64,000 nt of DNA from Caloramator sp. E03 (GTDB lineage Bacteria; Bacillota; Clostridia; Clostridiales; Caloramatoraceae): assembly GCF_006016075.1 (NCBI RefSeq), contig NZ_CP040093.1:62001-126000 (forward strand). The letters run 5' to 3'. Within the stretch, counting starts at the first letter, position 1; every line of letters begins with the position of its first letter. The position numbers and the translations under genes were made by a program. A model generated the notes under the pieces. The model saw nothing but the letters and a program-made list of their open reading frames with translations. It searched no databases and was not told where the DNA came from. Below, piece by piece: positions 58,277 through 64,000 of the stretch.

Positions 58277-60823
58277 TTACCTGTTGCATTTAATTATACA
58301 ATGAATCTCTTTAAGTTCCTCTATAATTTCTCTTTCTTTAAAATTAAAAAGATTTATTTCTTTTTCTTTATCACTAAGCAAAGAAACAGCAACCTCATCT
58401 TGCTTTAAATTTGCTTTTATATTTTTATTTATATCACTTTCTTCGAGTTTATTTAAAATTTCCTTAGCCTTTAGTATAACATCATTTGGAAGGCCTGCAA
58501 GCTTTGCAACTTGAATTCCATAGCTTTGATCAGCACCACCACGAATAATTTTTCTTAAGAATATTATATCCTCACCATGTTCTCTTACAGATATGCAATA
58601 ATTTTTTACTCCAGGAAGTTTTCCTTCAAGCTCTGTAAGCTCGTGATAGTGAGTTGCAAATAAAGTTTTTGCTTTTATTTTTTTACTAATATAGTCAGTA
58701 ACAGCCCATGCTATACTTAGTCCATCAAAGGTACTTGTTCCACGTCCAACTTCATCAAGTAATATAAGACTATCCTTTGTAGCATTTTTGAGTATGCTTG
58801 CAACTTCAGCCATCTCAACCATAAAAGTACTTTGTCCTGAAGATAAGTCATCAGAAGCCCCTATCCTTGTAAATATTCTATCAACTATTGATATACTTGC
58901 AGACTTTGCAGGAACAAAACATCCTATTTGTGCCATTAGAGTTATCAATGCAACTTGTCTCATATATGTAGACTTACCTGCCATGTTTGGTCCTGTTATT
59001 ATAGCAATCATATTGTCTTTTAAATCAAGATTAGTATCGTTAGGAACAAATATACTTGATAATACTTTTTCAACAACAGGATGTCGGCCTTCTTCAATTT
59101 TAATTTTACCATCCTTTGTTATTATAGGCTTACAATAATTGTTTTCAAAAGATGTAGTTGCCAAAGACAAAAGTACGTCTATTATAGATATTTGTCTTGC
59201 AGTCTTTTGGACTCTTATAACTTCTTTTGCAACTTTATTTCTTATTTCTGTGAATATCTCATATTCAATATCTATTATCTTTTGTTCAGAATTTAATATA
59301 AGATCCTCCATCTCTTTAAGCTCTGAAGTTATATATCTTTCGCAATTTGCAAGGGTTTGCTTTCTAATATATCTTCCTTCAGGTACATTTGAAAGGTTAC
59401 TTTTTGTAATTTCTATATAGTATCCAAAAACCTTGTTATATCCTACCTTTAAAGATTTAATGCCAGTAATCTCTCTTTCTTTTTGTTCAAGATTAGCAAT
59501 CCATTCTTTACCATTCTTCATGACATCCCTAAGCTTATCTACATCACTACTATATCCATCCTTTATAAGGTTTCCTTCTTTAAGCTGTAAAGGTGGATTA
59601 TCGTTTATAGATTCATTTATAAGATTGTATATGTCATCAAGGGTATCAAAATCATTATACATATTTTTAATAAGATCGCTTTTACAGGATGATAATGCTG
59701 ATTTTATGTCTGGAAGATACTTTAAAGATTCCTTTAAAGAAACTAAATCCCTGGCATTTGCAGCGCCACAACTTATTCTACTAATTAACCTTTCAATATC
59801 GTAGATGTTTTTTAAAAACTCCTTTAAATCACAGGCTACATATACATTATTAATTAATTCCTCAACAGCATCAAGCCTCTTATTTATTTCATCGATACTT
59901 ATTAATGGTTCCTCAATCCATTTTCTTAGCATTCTACCTCCCATTGAGGTCTTTGTTTTGTCAAGAAGCCAAAGAAGAGAGCCTTTAGAATTTTTTCCTC
60001 TTATCGTTTCTGCAAGCTCAAGGTTTCTTCTTGATGTAGCATCAAGAACCATAAAGTCGCTTATTACATATTTTCGTATGCTTGTAATTTGAGATAATGA
60101 GCTTTTTTGATTTTCGCATATATATTTATAAAGACAGGAACATGCAATCAGTTCTATTTCACTAATATCTTTTAAATCATTAAACCTTTCTTTTAAAGAA
60201 TTAATATCATCATTTAAATATTTTTTATATGTTAAAAGAAGATTGAATTTATCTTTAATCATTTTCTCTGTTTTTACATCCAAAGGTTCATTATTTTCTA
60301 TAACTATAAGTTCAGACGGATTAAATTTTGATAATTCATCAATTATTCTCATTATCGTGCCTTCTGCACTTGTTGTTAAAAACTCACCTGTTGAAATGTC
60401 GCAAACGGCAATAGAAAATTCATTATCATTAATATAAACACATGAAATATAGTTGTTTGACCTTTCATCGAGCATATTACTTTCTATAATAGTTCCTGGG
60501 GTTATTATTCTTATAATTTCTCTTTTAACAATCCCCTTTGCAAGTGCAGGATCCTCAACCTGCTCACATATTGCAACCTTATAACCTTTTTGAATAAGCT
60601 TTGAAATATATGCATCTGCAGAATGATAAGGAACCCCACACATTGGTGCTCTTTTATCAAGTCCACAGTCTCTTCCTGTTAACGCGATTTCAAGCTCCTT
60701 TGATGCAATCTCAGCATCTTCAAAAAACATTTCATAAAAATCTCCAAGCCTAAAGAAAAGTATACAATCTTCACACTGCTTTTTAATTTCAAGATATTGC
60801 ATCATCATTGGTGTTAAAGCCAA
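58277..60823 (-). CDS. mutS: DNA mismatch repair protein MutS, C-terminus altered by IS30 insertion
   Basis: 848 residues. All major parts are present: the mismatch-reading GDFYEMF (Phe29, Glu31), connector, lever and clamp domains, and the ATPase with ITGPNMAGKSTYMRQ (near 610), LDEVGRGTSTFDGLSIAWA and FATHYHEL. The frame then runs through a probable clamp-binding EINLF (822-826) and EREIIEELKEI, but ends in HCIIKCNR instead of the normal LDVxNMTP tail. The missing tail is at 56873-56988. The ATPase core is intact; loss of the last 25-30 residues may affect tetramers more than repair (inference). The start is TTG after AAGGAGG, 8 nt away. Confidence 0.93.
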   Translation of the reverse strand: MALTPMMMQYLEIKKQCEDCILFFRLGDFYEMFFEDAEIASKELEIALTGRDCGLDKRAPMCGVPYHSADAYISKLIQKGYKVAICEQVEDPALAKGIVKREIIRIITPGTIIESNMLDERSNNYISCVYINDNEFSIAVCDISTGEFLTTSAEGTIMRIIDELSKFNPSELIVIENNEPLDVKTEKMIKDKFNLLLTYKKYLNDDINSLKERFNDLKDISEIELIACSCLYKYICENQKSSLSQITSIRKYVISDFMVLDATSRRNLELAETIRGKNSKGSLLWLLDKTKTSMGGRMLRKWIEEPLISIDEINKRLDAVEELINNVYVACDLKEFLKNIYDIERLISRISCGAANARDLVSLKESLKYLPDIKSALSSCKSDLIKNMYNDFDTLDDIYNLINESINDNPPLQLKEGNLIKDGYSSDVDKLRDVMKNGKEWIANLEQKEREITGIKSLKVGYNKVFGYYIEITKSNLSNVPEGRYIRKQTLANCERYITSELKEMEDLILNSEQKIIDIEYEIFTEIRNKVAKEVIRVQKTARQISIIDVLLSLATTSFENNYCKPIITKDGKIKIEEGRHPVVEKVLSSIFVPNDTNLDLKDNMIAIITGPNMAGKSTYMRQVALITLMAQIGCFVPAKSASISIVDRIFTRIGASDDLSSGQSTFMVEMAEVASILKNATKDSLILLDEVGRGTSTFDGLSIAWAVTDYISKKIKAKTLFATHYHELTELEGKLPGVKNYCISVREHGEDIIFLRKIIRGGADQSYGIQVAKLAGLPNDVILKAKEILNKLEESDINKNIKANLKQDEVAVSLLSDKEKEINLFNFKEREIIEELKEIHCIIKCNR

Positions 60824-60872
60824 AATTCATTCCTCCTTTTAAGGACATAAAAATAATACTCAATTAAATATA

Positions 60873-60901
60873 ATTATATAATACATTTTTAATATACGTA
60901 A
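60873..60901 (-). promoter_or_regulatory. Possible promoter of mutS
   Basis: On the minus strand: TTACGT (60901-60896), a 17-bp spacer and TATAAT (60878-60873). The -35 is weak. Confidence 0.4.
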
Positions 60902-60925
60902 GAAAAAAAGGGAGATACCCTCCCT
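60902..60925 (-). terminator. Terminator of miaB
   Basis: On the minus strand AGGGAG pairs with CTCCCT around a 5-nt loop, followed by seven T. It overlaps the miaB stop codon. Confidence 0.85.
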
Positions 60926-62273
60926 ATCTTATTTTGTTTTCAAACTCACCAAATAATATAAAGTTTTGAGGTTCTGTTATTTTAACGTTTACAAGTTCAC
61001 CTTCAGAAATATTAATATTTGGAGCTGTAAAATGAACAAGTTTTCCTGTTCTTGTTCTTCCAGTAATTTTTGTCTTATCAGTTTTACTTGGACCTTCGAC
61101 TAAAACTTCAACTATTTTATCTTTATATTCCATATTCTTTCTTTCACAGATTCTATTAACAAGTTCAACAAGTCTGTTAAATCTTTCGTGTTTTACATCA
61201 TCAGGTATTTGATCTTCATATTCAGCAGCTGGGGTACCCTTCCTTTTTGAGTAAATAAAAGTAAAAGCAGAATCATATTCAACCTTTGATACAAGATCAA
61301 GTGTTTCTTTAAAATCCTCTTCCGTTTCTCCAGGGAACCCAACAATAATATCAGTTGTCAATGCTACACCTTTTATATTTTTCTTTATCTTATCAACAAG
61401 TTCAAGATATTGTTCCTTTGAGTATTTTCTGTTCATCTTTTTTAGTATATTTGTACTACCTGACTGTACAGGTAAATGTATATGTTCACAAATTTTTTCA
61501 CAATCTCTTATTGCTTCTATAACATCATCAGTTAAATCCTTAGGGTGGGATGTCATGAATCTAATTCTTTCAATTCCTTCTACTTCATTTACCATTCTTA
61601 ATAGCTTTGAAAAACTCATATCCTCAAGATCTTTACCATAAGAGTTAACATTTTGACCAAGAAGAGTTATTTCTTTATATCCTTTATTAGCAAGATCCTT
61701 TATTTCATTTATTATTGCCTCAGGCTTTCTGCTCCTTTCGCGTCCTCTTGTATAAGGTACAATACAGTAAGTACAAAAATTATTACAACCATACATTATC
61801 GTTACAAAGGCTTTAATACTGCTTTGGCGTTCAATATTAATACCCTCTATAATTTCCCCTTCTTCATTCCATACTTCAATTATTGTTGAATTACTTTGAA
61901 GTGCATTTTGAAGCAATTCAGGAAATCTATGTATATTATGGGTTCCGAAAACAATATCAACAAAAGGAAACTTTTTCATTATAATTTCAGGTACTCCTTT
62001 TTGTTGCATCATACACCCGCATACAGCTATTATAATTTCAGGTCTTTTTTCCTTTAGTTTTTTTAGCCTCCCAACATTACCGTAAACTTTAAGCTCTGCA
62101 TGCTCTCTAACACAGCATGTATTAAATATAATAACATCTGCCAAGTTAACATCCTGTGTATTAGTATATCCAAGGCCTTTTAATAAGCCAGCGAGTTTTT
62201 CAGAATCTTCTTCATTCATCTGACATCCATAGGTTTCTATGAAATATGACTTGTTCTTATGAATTTTTTCCAA
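60924..62273 (-). CDS. miaB: tRNA-2-methylthio-N6-dimethylallyladenosine synthase MiaB
   Basis: 449 residues. This radical-SAM enzyme methylthiolates i6A37 made by MiaA. The N-terminal cluster Cys lie in [23 protein letters not shown] and CGCMMQ; the radical-SAM loop is [19 protein letters not shown]; a TRAM domain ends the protein. GAAGGG on the minus strand fits the TTG at 62273. The frame stays open to 62324 but no ribosome-binding site precedes those codons. Confidence 0.94.
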   Translation of the reverse strand: MEKIHKNKSYFIETYGCQMNEEDSEKLAGLLKGLGYTNTQDVNLADVIIFNTCCVREHAELKVYGNVGRLKKLKEKRPEIIIAVCGCMMQQKGVPEIIMKKFPFVDIVFGTHNIHRFPELLQNALQSNSTIIEVWNEEGEIIEGINIERQSSIKAFVTIMYGCNNFCTYCIVPYTRGRERSRKPEAIINEIKDLANKGYKEITLLGQNVNSYGKDLEDMSFSKLLRMVNEVEGIERIRFMTSHPKDLTDDVIEAIRDCEKICEHIHLPVQSGSTNILKKMNRKYSKEQYLELVDKIKKNIKGVALTTDIIVGFPGETEEDFKETLDLVSKVEYDSAFTFIYSKRKGTPAAEYEDQIPDDVKHERFNRLVELVNRICERKNMEYKDKIVEVLVEGPSKTDKTKITGRTRTGKLVHFTAPNINISEGELVNVKITEPQNFILFGEFENKIR

Positions 62274-62313
62274 GTTAATCAACCCTTCTACAATATAATA
62301 TTTCAACATATTT

Positions 62314-62342
62314 ATTATACACAATCTTGTTTTATTTTGTAA
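62314..62342 (-). promoter_or_regulatory. Promoter of miaB
   Basis: On the minus strand: TTACAA (62342-62337), a 17-bp spacer and TATAAT (62319-62314). Confidence 0.6.
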
Positions 62343-62390
62343 ATTATATATTATTATTAGTTTAGTTTACATAAATATATTTATGTTTAT

Positions 62391-63053
62391 TCACTCTCTA
62401 TTTTTCGATTCTAAAACATATTTATTAAGTTTAGATAAATTTATATACCAAAGATATATTACAAATACTATTAATAATACAAAATAATTATATATTCTTG
62501 AAAAAAGAATATAGTCATATATTCCATGTAAAATTACAGGTATAAAAAGCGCCTTATAGATATACTCACTTTTATACTTTGAATATTTATATAGGGATAT
62601 ATAATATCCCATAGTTATAGCAAATAGCATGTGAGCAGGAACAGATAAAAGTGCTCTTGCAATACCCGTATATAAATAATTAGCTTTAACATTAAAGACA
62701 TATAAAATGTTTTCTGCTGTTGCAAAACCAAGAGATGTAAAAACACTATATACAATTCCATCAAGTTTTTCGTTGTAGAATTTGTTGTTAAAAGCAGTTT
62801 TCAGAATTATATAGTATTTGAAATATTCTTCCGTTAAGCCAGCAACTATAAATGCCTGAAAAAAAGCATTATCATAATTTGATAAACCTGATAGAAATCT
62901 TTCAATAATGTATACCGGGAAAACAGAAAGTATACCATATATAAATAGTTTTGTTAAAAGGGGAGCTGGTTCCCTATCGTATCTATCCTTTTGATAGATA
63001 AAAACTAATAATGCAATTGATGGTGCAAGAGCCAAAGCAATCATTTTAAACAT
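62391..63053 (-). CDS. PrsW family glutamic-type intramembrane protease
   Basis: 220 residues with about seven membrane segments. The PrsW/CAAX-like motifs are present: QKDRYDREPAPLL near the N-terminus, AGLTEEYFKYY with the paired Glu, GFATAENILYV with Glu, and the conserved His in LSVPAHMLFAITMGYY and PVILHGIYDYI. Bacillus PrsW cuts the anti-sigma factor RsiW at site 1; with RseP/RasP (at 8.9-9.9 kb) a full cascade is possible. The substrate here is unknown. AGGTGAT precedes the ATG. Confidence 0.87.
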   Translation of the reverse strand: MFKMIALALAPSIALLVFIYQKDRYDREPAPLLTKLFIYGILSVFPVYIIERFLSGLSNYDNAFFQAFIVAGLTEEYFKYYIILKTAFNNKFYNEKLDGIVYSVFTSLGFATAENILYVFNVKANYLYTGIARALLSVPAHMLFAITMGYYISLYKYSKYKSEYIYKALFIPVILHGIYDYILFSRIYNYFVLLIVFVIYLWYINLSKLNKYVLESKNRE

Positions 63054-63111
63054 AAAATCACCTCAACTTATTAATTATATGTTTCATATTACAGAATATT
63101 ATAATCAATTA

Positions 63112-63140
63112 TTGTTATATAACTGTTAATTTGCTATAAT
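63112..63140 (+). promoter_or_regulatory. Promoter of the right-edge aminotransferase
   Basis: TTGTTA (63112-63117), a 17-bp spacer and TATAAT (63135-63140) with a TGC extended -10. Confidence 0.75.
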
Positions 63141-63249
63141 GTAAATGTAGATTTTGACTAAAAATAAAAATTTATATCAAATCATTATTTATTTTATTTT
63201 TACCTTAAAATTTATTTTAAATTAATTTTATTTGGAGGTGTTTTATTTT

Positions 63250-64000
63250 ATGGCGTTTAGACTAGCTAACAGAATGAACAATCTCAAGGCTTCTGAAATT
63301 CGTGAGCTTTTAAAACTTGCAGAAATGCCTGAGATAATTTCATTTGCAGGAGGTATGCCAGCTCCTGAACTATTCCCTATAAAGGAAATGGAATTTGTTA
63401 CAAAAAAAGTACTTGAAGATGAAGGAAAATTTGCTCTTCAATATGGTCCTACTGAAGGATATAAGCCCCTAAGAAAAATAATTGCTGAACAAAGAATGAT
63501 AGTTTCTGGTGTAAAAGTTGATGAAAGTAATATCCTAATCACAAGTGGCTCACAGCAAGGTCTTGACTTTACAGGAAGAATTTTTCTTGATAAAGATGAT
63601 ATAGTTATCTGTGAAAGTCCAAGTTACTTAGGTGCAATTAATGCATTTAAGGCTTATGAACCTAAGTTTGTTGAAATTCCAATGGACGATGATGGAATGA
63701 TAATGGAGGAACTTGAAAAAGCATTAGAAAAGTATCCTAATGCTAAATTCATATACACTATACCTGATTTCCAAAATCCAACCGGTAAAACCCTTTCTGT
63801 AGATAGAAGAAAAAGAATGGTTGAACTTGCTGAGAAATATAACATTCCAATAATAGAAGATAACCCTTATGGAGAATTAATATATGAAGGTGAAGTTTTA
63901 CCTTCAATTAAAAGTTTTGATAAGAAAGGCTTGGTTGTTTACCTTGGAACTTTCTCAAAAACATTCTGTCCTGGTCTTAGAATTGGTTGGGTATGTGCAG
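63250..64000 (+). CDS. PLP-dependent aminotransferase (2-aminoadipate/LysN-like), cut by window edge
   Basis: The first 250 residues are seen. It begins ASEIRELLKLAEMPEIISFAGGMPAPELFP, recorded by its landmarks ISFAGGMPAPELFP, LQYGPTEGYKPLR, TSGSQQGLDFTGR, IYTIPDFQNPTGKTLS, EDNPYGELIYEG and FSKTFCPGLRIGWV with the PLP Lys. This is the LysN/AraT class I subgroup that also forms the effector domain of MocR regulators, but no helix-turn-helix precedes it here. GGAGGTG lies 9 nt before ATG 63250. It is divergent from prsW. The 3' end lies outside the window. Confidence 0.92.
   Translation, partial: MAFRLANRMNNLKASEIRELLKLAEMPEIISFAGGMPAPELFPIKEMEFVTKKVLEDEGKFALQYGPTEGYKPLRKIIAEQRMIVSGVKVDESNILITSGSQQGLDFTGRIFLDKDDIVICESPSYLGAINAFKAYEPKFVEIPMDDDGMIMEELEKALEKYPNAKFIYTIPDFQNPTGKTLSVDRRKRMVELAEKYNIPIIEDNPYGELIYEGEVLPSIKSFDKKGLVVYLGTFSKTFCPGLRIGWVCA

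Overview
The window looks like chromosomal DNA from a low-GC, spore-forming clostridial Firmicute. I place it near Clostridium or Caloramator on gene order and AT-rich codon use, but the species cannot be told. Sporulation markers (spoVS, sigma-H-type promoters, Spo0A-like boxes, an FtsK/SpoIIIE translocase, ymxH) and the Gram-positive PolC support this. No rRNA, tRNA, CRISPR array or prophage was recognised.

Region by region: 1-1.7 kb holds the end of hslU and codY. 1.9-16 kb is the translation, envelope and isoprenoid block: rpsB, tsf, pyrH, frr, a small ORF, uppS, cdsA, an AI-2E family permease, dxr, rseP, ispG, a family 2 glycosyltransferase and polC. 16-26 kb is the rimP-nusA-ylxR-ylxQ-infB-rbfA-nrnA-truB-ribF block followed by rpsO and pnp. 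26-35 kb holds a pitrilysin-type protease, dut, ymxH, dapG, tepA, ftsK, rimO and pgsA. 35-42 kb is a recombination block: recA with a LexA box, recX, an Mre11/SbcD-like nuclease, a split Rad50/SbcC-like ATPase with a 78-residue coiled-coil protein between its halves, and then rny and spoVS. 42-49 kb carries a PHP phosphatase, a PadR regulator, an aspartate-type aminotransferase, purB, proC and a Xer recombinase. 49-63 kb holds a Cys-rich protein, a yneA-like SOS gene, lexA, a methionine gamma-lyase-like gene, hfq, miaA, mutL, mutS, miaB and a PrsW-like protease. An aminotransferase runs off the right edge.

Two insertion sequences interrupt the right part, both at DNA-repair loci. An IS1634-type element sits in the lexA/yneA divergent control region between two identical 89-bp direct repeats. 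Each divergent gene therefore keeps a full LexA-controlled promoter, and the second copy of the yneA-type promoter now points at the transposase. An IS30-type element has cut off the 3' end of mutS and separates it from mutL; the orphan C-terminal codons are still readable beyond the element.

Other notable points are a one-base frameshift in rpsB at a canonical A-AAA-AAG slippery heptamer, near-identical sigma-H-type promoters before pyrH and spoVS, mutually exclusive hairpins in the rpsO leader, a likely terminator/antiterminator leader before rimP-nusA, and an RNase Y gene whose ribosome-binding site points to an ATT start. Gene functions are assigned by recognising family motifs by eye. 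No database search was possible.
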